Below, piece by piece: positions 17,922 through 27,263 of a stretch of 50,871 nt of DNA. The translations under genes were made by a program, and so were the position numbers. A model generated the notes under the pieces. It made no database searches and was not told the origin of the DNA. It worked only from the letters and a program-made list of their open reading frames with translations. The DNA lies in contig PCAK01000021.1 in NCBI GenBank assembly GCA_002730525.1, positions 1 through 50,871 of the forward strand. The letters are read 5' to 3'. Numbering within the stretch: position 1 is the first letter of the stretch; each line of letters begins with the position of its first letter. Source of the DNA: Acidobacteriota bacterium (GTDB taxonomy: Bacteria; Acidobacteriota; Vicinamibacteria; Vicinamibacterales; UBA823).

Positions 17922-18830
17922 ATGGTGGTCGGAGCGACGGGGGGCGAGCTTCGGTTTCTCGACCCGGCCGTCATCGCGCGCATCGGCTCGATCGAGTTGA
18001 AGGCGCGGACCATCGTCGAAGGCTTTCTCGCCGGTCTCCACCGCAGTCCGTTCAAGGGATTCAGCGTCGAGTTCGCGGAGTACCGGCAGTACCTGCTGGG
18101 CGACGATCTCTCTACGATCGACTGGAAGGTCTACGCTCGCAGCGACCGGCACTACGTCAAGAAGTTCGAGGAGGAGACCAACGTCGACTGCCACGTGCTG
18201 CTCGACGTCAGTGGGTCGATGGGCTACGGCTCGACTGGGGGGACGAAGGCCGAGTACGCGTCGTATCTCGCCGCGGCGCTCGCTTACCTGATGAATCGCC
18301 AGCGCGACGCGGTCGGGTTCATGGCGTTCGACGACGACATCGTGACCCATCTGGCGGCCAGCGCGCGGCCGGGCCACCTCCGGTCGGTCCTGCTCGAGCT
18401 GGATCAGGTGAAGCTGGGGAGCCGGTCGAACGTCGCGAAGCCGCTGCACCAGCTCGCCGATGCGCTCGTCAAGCGTGGCATCGTGGTGCTGCTGTCCGAC
18501 CTGCTCGACGAGCCGGAGCAGGTGATCCGGGGGCTTCGCCACCTGAGGTTCCGCGGCGCCGACGTCGTCGTGTTCCAGCTGCTGGACCACGACGAGCTGA
18601 CGTTTCCATTCGAGCGGGTGACGCGTTTTCGCGATCTGGAGACGGCGGACGAAGTGCTGGCCGCGCCGCTCGAGATCCGCGACCACTACCTGCGCGAGAT
18701 CAACACGCTCGTGTCGCGGTACGAGCGTGAGTTGCGGCTCGTCGGCGTCGATTACCATCTGGTCGACACGTCGAAACCGCTGGACTTCGCGCTGATGAGC
18801 TACTTGTCGACTCGCAGCCGCCACCAGTAG
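17922..18830 (+). CDS. DUF58 protein with VWA-like fold
   Basis: A 302-residue soluble protein. It contains the DUF58 signature GFSVEFAEYRQYLLGDDLSTIDWKVYAR (residues about 46-73) and a VWA-type metal-ion site DVSGSM near residue 95. It has no transmembrane segment, unlike many DUF58 proteins. DUF58 proteins are the usual partners of MoxR ATPases, and here the genes are separated by a single base. It could link the cytoplasmic ATPase to the membrane VWA proteins encoded next. Confidence 0.92.
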   Translation: MVVGATGGELRFLDPAVIARIGSIELKARTIVEGFLAGLHRSPFKGFSVEFAEYRQYLLGDDLSTIDWKVYARSDRHYVKKFEEETNVDCHVLLDVSGSMGYGSTGGTKAEYASYLAAALAYLMNRQRDAVGFMAFDDDIVTHLAASARPGHLRSVLLELDQVKLGSRSNVAKPLHQLADALVKRGIVVLLSDLLDEPEQVIRGLRHLRFRGADVVVFQLLDHDELTFPFERVTRFRDLETADEVLAAPLEIRDHYLREINTLVSRYERELRLVGVDYHLVDTSKPLDFALMSYLSTRSRHQ

Positions 18831-18849
18831 GCGCCTGCTCGGAGCCCGA

Positions 18850-20718
18850 ATGTTCGGAGTGTCGTTCCTGGTGCCGGCGTTTCTGGTGGGCTTGGCCGCG
18901 GCCGCCATTCCGATCGTCCTGCATCTCCTGAAGCGTGAGACGGCGGTGCGTCGGGCGTTCGCGGCGGTCTTTCTCATCAAGCGAACGCCGGTGGAACAGG
19001 CAGCGCGTCGTCGGCTGCGTGAGTGGATCCTACTGGCGCTCAGGGTCACGGCGCTAGTGCTCCTGGCCCTGGCCTTCGCGCGACCCTACCTGGTGGACAC
19101 CACGGCCCAGTTCGGTGGCGTGACGGTCGTCGCGCTCGATCGGTCGTTCAGCATGTCCAGCGCGGGCCAGTTCGCGCGAGCGAGGGAACTGGCGCGGGAA
19201 GCCGTGAACGCGGCGCCGGCTGGGGACGCGGTCGCCGTGGTGGCGTTCGACGAGACCGCCACCGTCGTGGTCCAGCCGTCGGCCGGTCGACCGGCAGCGC
19301 TGACGGCGATCGAGGGCGTGTCGGCGGGCGCCGGCGCGACCCGCTACCGGGTCGGGCTGAGCCGTGCGGCGGAGGTGATCGGGACGCGCGCCGGACGGAT
19401 CGTGATCGTGACCGACCTGCAGCGCAGCGGCTGGGGCGCCGAGGGGCAAGGGGTCGTGCCCGATCGCATTCCCGTCACGGCGGTGACGGTGGGCTCGCCG
19501 GCCGGCAATCTCGCGGTGACCGCCGTCAGCGGTGGGCCGTCCGGCCCGCGCGCGACCATCCTCAATGGCGGCGACGGGTCACGGTTGGCGCAGCTCACGT
19601 TGTTGGTGGACGGGGTCGAGGTGGACCGCGCCTCCGTCACCGTACCGGCCGGTGTCAGCGCCGAGGTCGACTTTCCGGTCGTGCTCCCACGCCGCGGCGA
19701 GGCCAGTGTCGTCGTGGAGGATGACGCCGGCTACCCGGCCGACAACGCGCGCTACCTGCTGCTGGCGCCGCCAGAGCCGCTGGAGGTGGCAGTCGTCACC
19801 GCCGCCGGTGACGCGGCGGCCGAAGCCTTCTTTCTGCATCAGGCGCTGCAGGTGGCCGATGCCCAGGGCCGACTGGCGATCGAGCCGGTGGCCGCCTCAC
19901 GGCTGGCGGCGCGGTTGGCCGAGCCCGGGGCTGCGCCGGCGGTCGTGCTGGTGCTGACCAGTCGAGGTCTGGATCGCCGGGGCGTCGCGGCGCTGGACGA
20001 ATTCGCGCGGGCCGGTGGCGGCGTACTGCTGGTCGCGGGTCCCGACCTCGAGCCGATCATGCTCGGCGGCCTCGGCGGGGTCGGCCAGCCGGCGCCGGCC
20101 GCCGGTGACGCGGCGGCCGACCGGCAGTTGGTGCCAGCCGGCGGGCGGCACCCGATCTTCCAGGCGCTCGGGGAGCGGGTCGGCAACCTGGCGCAGGTCC
20201 GTTACGCGCGGACGCGGGCGATCGAGCCGACGGATGAGACCCGGGTACTGGCGTGGTTCAGCGATGGCGCGGCGGCGCTGGTGGAGCAGGACCTCGATAG
20301 CGGGCGACTCCTGGTCTTCGGCTCGGATCTCGACGACGCCTGGAACGATTTCCCGCGTCATCCGATGTTCGTGCCGTTCGTGCACGAGATGTTGCGGTAT
20401 CTGGGTGGAGATCGACGGGCGCGGCGCGAGTTGCTCGTGGGTGACGGTCCGGCGGCCCGCGTCGAAGAGACCGGATTCATGACGCTCGCCGATGGGGTGA
20501 GCGTGGCGGTCAACGTCAATCGGGCCGAATCCGATCCGACCCGGATGTCGGTGGCGCAGTTCGACGCGGCCGTGGCCCAAGCCCGCGGTGCCATGGCGGT
20601 GTCGACGAGCGATGCCGAGGGTGAGCAGGAGCGAGATCAAGGATACTGGCGCTACGGCCTCGGCCTGATGGCGCTGGCGTTCGCGGCCGAGAGCCTGCTC
20701 GGCAGTCGAATGGGATAG
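18850..20718 (+). CDS. BatA-like membrane protein with VWA domain
   Basis: A 622-residue protein with the BatA N-terminal domain: a hydrophobic helix (about 5-25), the LHLLKRET turn, and a second helix (about 60-80). A VWA domain from about residue 92 has the MIDAS motif DRSFSM. Two further extracytoplasmic segments follow; the one around 320-410 resembles a glutamine-amidotransferase-like fold (LAPPEPLEVAVVT, GGGVLLVAGPDLEPI). A final transmembrane helix lies near the C-terminus. Related Bat proteins are named for Bacteroides aerotolerance. The gene starts 19 bases after DUF58 and is followed by DUF4175 after 3 bases. Confidence 0.88.
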   Translation: MFGVSFLVPAFLVGLAAAAIPIVLHLLKRETAVRRAFAAVFLIKRTPVEQAARRRLREWILLALRVTALVLLALAFARPYLVDTTAQFGGVTVVALDRSFSMSSAGQFARARELAREAVNAAPAGDAVAVVAFDETATVVVQPSAGRPAALTAIEGVSAGAGATRYRVGLSRAAEVIGTRAGRIVIVTDLQRSGWGAEGQGVVPDRIPVTAVTVGSPAGNLAVTAVSGGPSGPRATILNGGDGSRLAQLTLLVDGVEVDRASVTVPAGVSAEVDFPVVLPRRGEASVVVEDDAGYPADNARYLLLAPPEPLEVAVVTAAGDAAAEAFFLHQALQVADAQGRLAIEPVAASRLAARLAEPGAAPAVVLVLTSRGLDRRGVAALDEFARAGGGVLLVAGPDLEPIMLGGLGGVGQPAPAAGDAAADRQLVPAGGRHPIFQALGERVGNLAQVRYARTRAIEPTDETRVLAWFSDGAAALVEQDLDSGRLLVFGSDLDDAWNDFPRHPMFVPFVHEMLRYLGGDRRARRELLVGDGPAARVEETGFMTLADGVSVAVNVNRAESDPTRMSVAQFDAAVAQARGAMAVSTSDAEGEQERDQGYWRYGLGLMALAFAAESLLGSRMG

Positions 20719-20721
20719 GCG

Positions 20722-23700
20722 ATGTCGCTGTCACACCACGAACTCGGCAGTTTTCTTGGACGCGTCCGGCGACGCTGGACGATGACCGCGATCCTGCGCG
20801 CGGCGGCGAGCGCCGCGGCAGGTGGCGGTGCGATCGTGCTGGCGGCGGTCATCGTCGATCGCGTCTGGCTGCCCTCGGACCTGCCGCTCGTGGTGCTGGG
20901 GGTGGTTGCGATCGGTGCCGCGCTGGGGTACGCCGCCTGGATGCTCTGGCCGCTGCACCGCGTGCCCTCGCACCGGCAGGTCGCCAGGTTCGTCGAGGAA
21001 CAGGTGCCGGAGTTGGAGGATTGGCTGGCCAGCGCCGCCGATCTCGGCGAACCGGGAGCGGACGCCGGCATCCACCGGTTGATCGTGGCCGACGCCGCGC
21101 GGCGCGTCGGCGGGATCGATCTCGAACGGATCATCGCGCGCGCGCAGATCACCCGGGCAATCGCCCTTGGATCGGCCGCGGGCATCGCCCTTGCTGTGGT
21201 GCTGGGGCTGGCCGCCGACCCGGCGCGTCGAGCCGTCGGCGCCGCGTGGCTCTATGCGTTCCCTGACAGCGTCCGCCTCGAGGTGTCGCCAGGGGATGCG
21301 CAAATCATGGCAGGGCAGCCGCTGAGTATCAGGGCCGAGGTCTCGGGCGTCGCCGAGGCTTCGGGTAGGACGCAGGCCTTGCTGCAGGTCGAGGCCGACG
21401 ACGGTTGGCAGGATGTCGAGATGGTGCCGGTCGGTGGGGGCTTCCAGTTCGAGTTCGCGTCGGTCGGCGAGAGCTTCAGGTATCGCGTGGCTGCGGCGAG
21501 CGCGCGCTCCGAGATCTACGAGGTCGTCGCGATGGTCCTGCCCGGCGTCGCCCGGATCGATGTCGAGTACGACTACCCGGCGTTCACCGGGCTTGAGCGG
21601 CGCGTGGAAGTCGACGGCGGCGATATCTATGCTCCGGCGGGTACGGCGGTCACGCTGACGGTTCACGCCGACAAGCCGGTCGAGGCAGGCGCGATGGTCT
21701 TGGGCGGCGGCAGCCGCGTGCCCCTGGCCCTGAAGGACGACACGGTGACCTTGAGCGCCGAGTTCGAGGTGACCGCCGACGACGCGTATCGTCTCGAACT
21801 GTCCGACGATGAGGGGCTGAGCAATCCTGGAGAGGTGCAGTACTTCATCCGCGCGATCGACGATCGCCCGCCCGACGTTCGCATTCTCAGGCCCGAAGGC
21901 GACCGTGTGGTCACGCCGCTCGAGGAGGTGACGATCGAGGCGCGGGCGGACGACGACTACGGCCTCGAGCGCTTCGAGATCGTCTACGCGGTGCGCGGCG
22001 GCGAGGAACGGGCCGTGCCGTTCCCGGGGTCGACCGGCCTGTCCACGCGCGCAGGCACGCATACGCTCTACGTCGAGGATCTCGACGTCGTGCCTGGGGA
22101 CTTCGTCACCTACTACGCGCGCGCGATCGACGTGAATCGGGCGAAGGCCTCCACCGAGGCGCGCAGCGACATCTATTTCCTTGATGTCACGCCGTTCGAG
22201 CAGGAGTTTGTCGAGGCGCAGAGCCAGTCGCAGAATGGCGACGGCGGCACCGGTCTGGCGGATCTGACCGCGTCGCAGCGGGCGATCATCGTTGCCACCT
22301 GGAAGCTCGATCGACGGCCCGATGACATGTCGGCCGACGACGATGTGCGCACGGTGGCGCGCGCGCAGGGTGAGTTGAAGCTCCGGACGCAGCAGGCGCT
22401 CGAGGAATTCAGCGGCGGATCCCCAGGGAGTGGCCCGCCGCCGGGGCCGGCGGCCGACGGCGATCCGCTGGCGCTGGCAGTGCAGGCCATGGGCGACGCC
22501 GAGGCCGAACTCGACGGGGTGCAGACCGAGGCCGCCTTGCCGCATGAGATGACGGCGCTCAACCAGTTGCTGCGCGCGCAGGCCGAGGTTCGGCGCCGCG
22601 AGGTGGCGCGGCAGCGGTCGGCGACCGGAGGCGGGGAGGGCCGCGCCGGGCAGGACCTCTCGGCCCTGTTCGATCAGGAGTTGCGCCGTCTGCAGCAGAC
22701 CAACTACGAGACCCGTTCGTCGGCGCGGCGGGACACGCCCGAGAGCGAAGCGCTGGCGCGCGTCAGGGAGTTGGCCCGCCGTCAGGACGATCTCGCGCGG
22801 CGCCAGCGAGACCTCGAGCGCCGCCGTGGCGAGCTGGATCCCGAGGAACTGGAACGCCAGCTGGACCGCTTGACCCGCGAGCAGACCGAGCTCCGGCGCG
22901 AGGCGGAGGAGTTGGCGCGCACGCTCGACCAGCTGGGCGAGGCTTCGAGCCAGCGACCCGGCGGGCAAGCGGCAGAGCAGACGGCGCGCGTGGGCGGCGA
23001 ACAGATGCGCGGGGTGTCGGAAGCGATGCGCGGGGCGACCAGTGAGTTGCGGCGCCAGGACCTGGAAAGCGCGGCGGCCCAGGGGCAGCAGGCGCTCGAC
23101 AGCCTCCGCTCGCTCGAGCAGGAGCTTCGCGCGCTCGATCCGGACGAACGTCGTCGAGCCCTGGGCCAACTGGAACTGGAGGCGAGGCAGCTGGCCGATG
23201 CCCAGGCCGGCATCGCGGATGAGGTCGAGCAGCTCGGCGGCGGCCAGGCCGCGCGCGGTCCGCGCGAGCGTCTGGCCGACGAGCAGTTCGGGATAGCCGA
23301 CCGCGTCGACGAACTGCAGGCCGATACGGAGGGGTTGGCACGAGCCGACGACGATGCCGACCGTCGGGCCGCGCTGGAAGCGGCGGGCGAGGCCTTGGCG
23401 TCCGAACGGATCGCCGATCGGCTCCGCGAGTCGGCCGAGGCGCTGCGCGGCGATACGGCGGAGGTCGACCAGGAGCTCGCCGAGTCCGAGCGCGCGCTGG
23501 CAGACGCGCTGTCGCAAACGGCCGAGCGCCTCGGTCGGGTGCCGGGCGGCGAGATGGCCGACGCGCGCCGGCTCTCGCAGGAACTCGAGTCGGCGCAGGC
23601 GCTGCGGGAACGGCTCGCCGACCTGGAACGGCAGATTGATGCCGAGGCCCAGGCCGCCGCCCCGGGCGAGCCATCGGGCGACCTGGGGAGCCTCGAAGCG

Positions 23701-24039
23701 GCCTACGAGGAAGAGTTGCGCTGGGCCGAGGAATTGGTGGCCGAGCTGCGCCGTGACGACCCATCGCTCGGGGGCCGGCTCGCCGCGGCTGCCGGGCAGT
23801 ACACGCGTTCGGCGCCTGGCACCGAGGCGTTCAAGCAAGACTTCGAACGCTGGGACGAACTGCGGGGCGACGTGGACGATGCGCTCGAGCGCTACACCGC
23901 CGGCCGGTCGCGGCAGCTGTCCATCGAGGAGCTGCGCGGTCGGCTGAGCAGCGGCGCCGACGAGCGGGTGCCCGAGAGTTACCGCACCCTGGTCGAGGCC
24001 TACTACGAGGCGTTGGCCGCGGCCGGGAGGCGGCGGTAG
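20722..24039 (+). CDS. giant DUF4175-type membrane protein with long coiled coil
   Basis: A 1105-residue protein. There are three predicted transmembrane helices (about 23-46, 53-75 and 146-164), then beta-rich Ig-like segments (about 180-490) with repeated RVEVDGGDIYAPAGTAVTLT-like strands. From about residue 620 to the end is an Arg/Glu/Gln/Ala-rich helical region with strong heptad character (ARRQDDLARRQRDLERRR and LEQELRALDPDERRRALGQ are examples). A linker near 575 is Gly/Pro rich (GGSPGSGPPPGP). This layout suggests a membrane-anchored scaffold or tether reaching far from the membrane. It sits between two VWA proteins in the operon. Function unknown; the region is strongly acidic/basic patterned and GC rich, which creates a long antisense shadow frame. 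Confidence 0.85.
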   Translation: MSLSHHELGSFLGRVRRRWTMTAILRAAASAAAGGGAIVLAAVIVDRVWLPSDLPLVVLGVVAIGAALGYAAWMLWPLHRVPSHRQVARFVEEQVPELEDWLASAADLGEPGADAGIHRLIVADAARRVGGIDLERIIARAQITRAIALGSAAGIALAVVLGLAADPARRAVGAAWLYAFPDSVRLEVSPGDAQIMAGQPLSIRAEVSGVAEASGRTQALLQVEADDGWQDVEMVPVGGGFQFEFASVGESFRYRVAAASARSEIYEVVAMVLPGVARIDVEYDYPAFTGLERRVEVDGGDIYAPAGTAVTLTVHADKPVEAGAMVLGGGSRVPLALKDDTVTLSAEFEVTADDAYRLELSDDEGLSNPGEVQYFIRAIDDRPPDVRILRPEGDRVVTPLEEVTIEARADDDYGLERFEIVYAVRGGEERAVPFPGSTGLSTRAGTHTLYVEDLDVVPGDFVTYYARAIDVNRAKASTEARSDIYFLDVTPFEQEFVEAQSQSQNGDGGTGLADLTASQRAIIVATWKLDRRPDDMSADDDVRTVARAQGELKLRTQQALEEFSGGSPGSGPPPGPAADGDPLALAVQAMGDAEAELDGVQTEAALPHEMTALNQLLRAQAEVRRREVARQRSATGGGEGRAGQDLSALFDQELRRLQQTNYETRSSARRDTPESEALARVRELARRQDDLARRQRDLERRRGELDPEELERQLDRLTREQTELRREAEELARTLDQLGEASSQRPGGQAAEQTARVGGEQMRGVSEAMRGATSELRRQDLESAAAQGQQALDSLRSLEQELRALDPDERRRALGQLELEARQLADAQAGIADEVEQLGGGQAARGPRERLADEQFGIADRVDELQADTEGLARADDDADRRAALEAAGEALASERIADRLRESAEALRGDTAEVDQELAESERALADALSQTAERLGRVPGGEMADARRLSQELESAQALRERLADLERQIDAEAQAAAPGEPSGDLGSLEAAYEEELRWAEELVAELRRDDPSLGGRLAAAAGQYTRSAPGTEAFKQDFERWDELRGDVDDALERYTAGRSRQLSIEELRGRLSSGADERVPESYRTLVEAYYEALAAAGRRR

Positions 24040-24050
24040 CCGCCGCGACG

Positions 24051-26273
24051 ATGATGGCGTTCGACGCGCTGATGCCCTGGTGGGCGCTGGCGATCCTCGT
24101 TGCCGGGGCGGTCGGCGTGACCGCGCGGGCCTACGCGCGACCGGTCGTGCCGATGTCGCCTCGGATCCGTCTCGTCCTGGCGGGCTGCAGGCTATGCCTG
24201 TTCTTCCTGATCATCTTGATTCTGCAGCGCCCGGTGCTGCTCGAGCCCTCGGACGACCGGCGTGACGCGATCGTCCCGATCCTGGTCGACGTGTCGCAGA
24301 GCATGCGCCTGAACGATGTTGGCACGAGTGTTGGGAATCGGCCGAGGATCGACGAGGCCGCGGGGATCGTGGAGAATCTTTCGCCCGCCGTCGCCGCGGC
24401 CTTCGAGGTCGAGGTGCTGGGCTTTGGTGAATCGCTGGCGCCGGTCGATCCCGGCGACCTCAGGGCCGATGGCCGCCGGAGCGATCTCGGCGGGGCGCTG
24501 CGCGGGATCAGGGAACGTTATCGTGGGCGATCGATCGCCGGCATCGTCGTCGTGTCGGATGGGGGGGAGTCGGGCGGCGATCCATCGACGCAGCCCGAGG
24601 ATGGAGATCCACCGGTCTTCGCCGTGGGCGTCGGGCGTCCGACGATCGCACGCGATCGCGAGGTGCTCGACGTCACGGTCGGGGCGCCGACCCTCACCAA
24701 CTCCGCCATTGACCTCCGCGCGTCGATCGCCAGCCATGGGTTCGATGCCGAGCCGATCGAGGTGCGGCTGCTCGAAGACGGGCGCCTCGTCCAACTCGAG
24801 CAGATGACGCCGACGGCAACGGGCGCGCCGATGGCGATCGCCTTCCGGGTCTCACCGAAGCCGGACGTGGCGACCCTCTACACCGTTGAGGTCGCTGAGG
24901 CCGGCTCAGAGTTGACGCACGGCAACAACGCCCAGCGCGTCCTGGTGCCGCCGGCGGGGCGCCCGCGTCGGATCCTGCTGGTGGAAGGGGCGCCGGGCTA
25001 CGAGCACAGCTTCCTGAAGCGGGCGTGGCTGCAGGACGAAGCGATCGAACTCGACTCGGTCGTACGCAAGGGCGTGAACGATCGAGGACAGGACACGTTC
25101 TACATTCAGGGTCACCCGGACCGCACGCCGGCTCTCGCCGCGGGTTATCCGCAGCATCGCCCCGCGCTCTTCGCCTACGACGCGGTCGTCCTGGCCAACG
25201 TGCCGGCGGAGTTCTTCACGCCTGATCAACTCGCCATGACGGCCGACTTCGTGTCGACTCGCGGCGGTGGGTTGCTCGTGCTGGGCGCGCAGACCTTCAC
25301 GGGCCGAGGGTTCGCAGCCACGCCGCTCGAGGAAGTCCTGCCGCTGTACGCGTCCGGCCGAACCTCGCAGATCGCGCCGCCCGCCGCGCGCGTGCCGAAC
25401 ACCGTCAGTCTCACCGAGGACGGCGCCCACCACGGGCTGATGCGTCTCGGCGCGACGCCGATGGCGACGCGGGCGCGGTGGGATGCGGCGCCCCCGCTGG
25501 CCGGCGTCGCGGCGCTCGGAGATCCCAAACCCGGCGCATCGGTCCTCGCCCATACGGTGGGCGCGGGCGGCGGATTGCATCCGCTGGTAGCGGTCCACCG
25601 ATACGGCCGCGGTCGCGCGATGGTGTTCACCGGGGAAGCCTCGTGGCGCTGGAAGATGCTCTTGCCGTCCGCCGACGACACGTACGACACGTTCTGGCGG
25701 CAATCGGCGCGCTGGCTCACGGACGGCACCCCCGGGCCCGTGACGCTGGCGATCGCGGGCGGCCGGGTGCCTGGAGAGACGGTCCGTTTGGAAGTGACGA
25801 GCCGGGACTCGACCTACACGGCCGTTGCGGACGCCTCGGTGACGGTACGCGTCGTCGATCCGGCGGGAGAGCTACAGGAGTTCCGGCCGGCGCTGGCCGA
25901 CGCGACCGCGGGTCGCTACGTCACCCAGTTCACACCGACGCAGACGGGCGTCTACCAGGTCGGCGCCACGGCCGATCAGGCAGCGGTCAACCTCGGCGAC
26001 GCCGACGGCTGGGTGCTGGTGGGCGGCGCCGATCGGGAGTTGACCGATCCGCGGCTTCACGGCGACGCGCTGGCTCGCCTGGCGGCGGCGACGGGTGGGG
26101 CGGTCGTGTCACCCGAGGCGCTGGGCGATCTGCCCCAGCAGCTTCGCGATCGCTCCGCCGATCCGGCGCCACCGGTGCGCCACGACCTCTGGCACAACGT
26201 CTGGGTGTTCGCCCTGCTCGTGCTGCTGCCGTCGACCGAGTGGATCGTCAGACGCCAGTGGGGGCTCCGATGA
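24051..26273 (+). CDS. membrane VWA protein with glutamine-amidotransferase-like domain
   Basis: A 740-residue protein with two N-terminal transmembrane helices (about 8-27, 44-62) and a VWA domain beginning VPILVDVSQSM near residue 75 (MIDAS intact). Next come a beta-sandwich segment and a class I glutamine-amidotransferase-like domain (about 300-460: RRILLVEGAPGYEHSFLKR, YDAVVLANVPAEFFT, GGGLLVLGAQTFTGRGF). No cysteine nucleophile is visible in that domain. A C-terminal helix (about 716-732) re-enters the membrane. In databases such proteins are often called glutamine amidotransferase, but enzymatic activity is doubtful. It is 11 bases after DUF4175 and overlaps the next start. Confidence 0.86.
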   Translation: MMAFDALMPWWALAILVAGAVGVTARAYARPVVPMSPRIRLVLAGCRLCLFFLIILILQRPVLLEPSDDRRDAIVPILVDVSQSMRLNDVGTSVGNRPRIDEAAGIVENLSPAVAAAFEVEVLGFGESLAPVDPGDLRADGRRSDLGGALRGIRERYRGRSIAGIVVVSDGGESGGDPSTQPEDGDPPVFAVGVGRPTIARDREVLDVTVGAPTLTNSAIDLRASIASHGFDAEPIEVRLLEDGRLVQLEQMTPTATGAPMAIAFRVSPKPDVATLYTVEVAEAGSELTHGNNAQRVLVPPAGRPRRILLVEGAPGYEHSFLKRAWLQDEAIELDSVVRKGVNDRGQDTFYIQGHPDRTPALAAGYPQHRPALFAYDAVVLANVPAEFFTPDQLAMTADFVSTRGGGLLVLGAQTFTGRGFAATPLEEVLPLYASGRTSQIAPPAARVPNTVSLTEDGAHHGLMRLGATPMATRARWDAAPPLAGVAALGDPKPGASVLAHTVGAGGGLHPLVAVHRYGRGRAMVFTGEASWRWKMLLPSADDTYDTFWRQSARWLTDGTPGPVTLAIAGGRVPGETVRLEVTSRDSTYTAVADASVTVRVVDPAGELQEFRPALADATAGRYVTQFTPTQTGVYQVGATADQAAVNLGDADGWVLVGGADRELTDPRLHGDALARLAAATGGAVVSPEALGDLPQQLRDRSADPAPPVRHDLWHNVWVFALLVLLPSTEWIVRRQWGLR

Positions 26274-27244
26274 CCCGGCGGTTCGTGGCGTGCCTCGCGT
26301 GTGTCGTCGGCCTGACGACCGCGGCGTCAACGTCTGTGGGGGCGCAGGAGCGGTTCGCCTTGATCGTGTCGGGGGCGTCCGGCGGCGCGCCTTACGCCGA
26401 ACGCTACGATACCTGGCGCGGCGCGCTGGTCACCTCGCTTCGCGGCGACCTGCGCTTCCAGGATGAACACCTGTTCGTCCTGGCCGAGACGCCGGGCCCC
26501 GGGGTGGGCCGGGCCTCCCGCGAGGGCGTCCGGGCGGCGATCGATACGCTGGGCGAGCGCCTCGGGGAGAACGCGACGTTGCTCGTGGTGCTGATCGGCC
26601 ACGGGACGTTCGACGGCAGCGACGCCAAGTTCAACCTCGTCGGACCTGATCTCGACGCCAGCGAGTGGCGCGGCCTGCTGGATCGGCTACCCGGTCGGCT
26701 CGTGTTCGCGAACACGTCCTCGGCGAGTTTCCCGTTCATGGCGCAGCTGGCCGGCCAGGATCGGATCGTCATCACCGCGACGGACAGCCCGGAGCAGAGG
26801 TACGAGACGCGGTTTCCCGCGTTCTTTGTCGATGCGTTCAAGGTCGAGCGGAGCGATTTCGACAAGGACGGGCGCGTCTCGATCTGGGAGGCGTTTTCGG
26901 GTGCCAGCATGGAGGTGGTGCGGTGGTACGAGCAGCAGGGCCGCCTGTCGGCGGAGCGGCCGGTGCTCGACGACACCGGTGACGGCGTGGGCAAGGAAGC
27001 GGGCGCGCCCGGGATCGACGGGACGACGGCGCGCCGCCTGTTCCTGGACCGGTCGGAGGAGGCGGTGCGGACCACGGATCCGGCGCTGGCCGCGTTGCTC
27101 GATCGCCGGCTCGATCTCGAACGCGCCGTCGACGACTTGAAGGTCAGGCGAGACCAGTTGACGGACGCCGCCTACGCCGCCGAACTTGAACGGCTCCTGC
27201 TGGAGCTGGCGCGCGTGTCGCGAGAAATCCGCATCCGCTCGTGA
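26270..27244 (+). CDS. exported caspase-fold (C13/C14-like) protein without catalytic cysteine
   Basis: A 324-residue protein. The ATG overlaps the upstream stop (ATGA) and opens a signal peptide cleaved after VGAQ. The caspase/legumain-like core is visible: RFALIVSGASGG strand, LLVVLIGHGTFDG with the catalytic-type H111, and RLVFANTSSASF where the nucleophilic cysteine should stand (148-154 read N-T-S-S-A-S-F). Family relatives next to VWA genes share this replacement, so the loss is probably ancestral. The SDFDKDGRVSIWEAF segment resembles a calcium-binding loop. A C-terminal coiled coil follows (from about residue 270). It closes the operon. Confidence 0.83.
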   Translation: MTRRFVACLACVVGLTTAASTSVGAQERFALIVSGASGGAPYAERYDTWRGALVTSLRGDLRFQDEHLFVLAETPGPGVGRASREGVRAAIDTLGERLGENATLLVVLIGHGTFDGSDAKFNLVGPDLDASEWRGLLDRLPGRLVFANTSSASFPFMAQLAGQDRIVITATDSPEQRYETRFPAFFVDAFKVERSDFDKDGRVSIWEAFSGASMEVVRWYEQQGRLSAERPVLDDTGDGVGKEAGAPGIDGTTARRLFLDRSEEAVRTTDPALAALLDRRLDLERAVDDLKVRRDQLTDAAYAAELERLLLELARVSREIRIRS

Positions 27245-27263
27245 TCGGTGGCCTGCGCGGAGG

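Noticed and set aside
20731-23838. A 1035-codon open frame on the minus strand
   Set aside because: It lies fully inside the DUF4175 gene. It is open because of GC-rich third positions, and its translation (Arg/Leu/Gln-rich) shows no domain or start signal.
25478-26269. N-terminal extension of the caspase-fold protein into the preceding gene
   Set aside because: The extension is an Arg/Gly-rich shadow of the VWA protein. The ATG at 26270 overlaps the upstream stop and opens a signal peptide.
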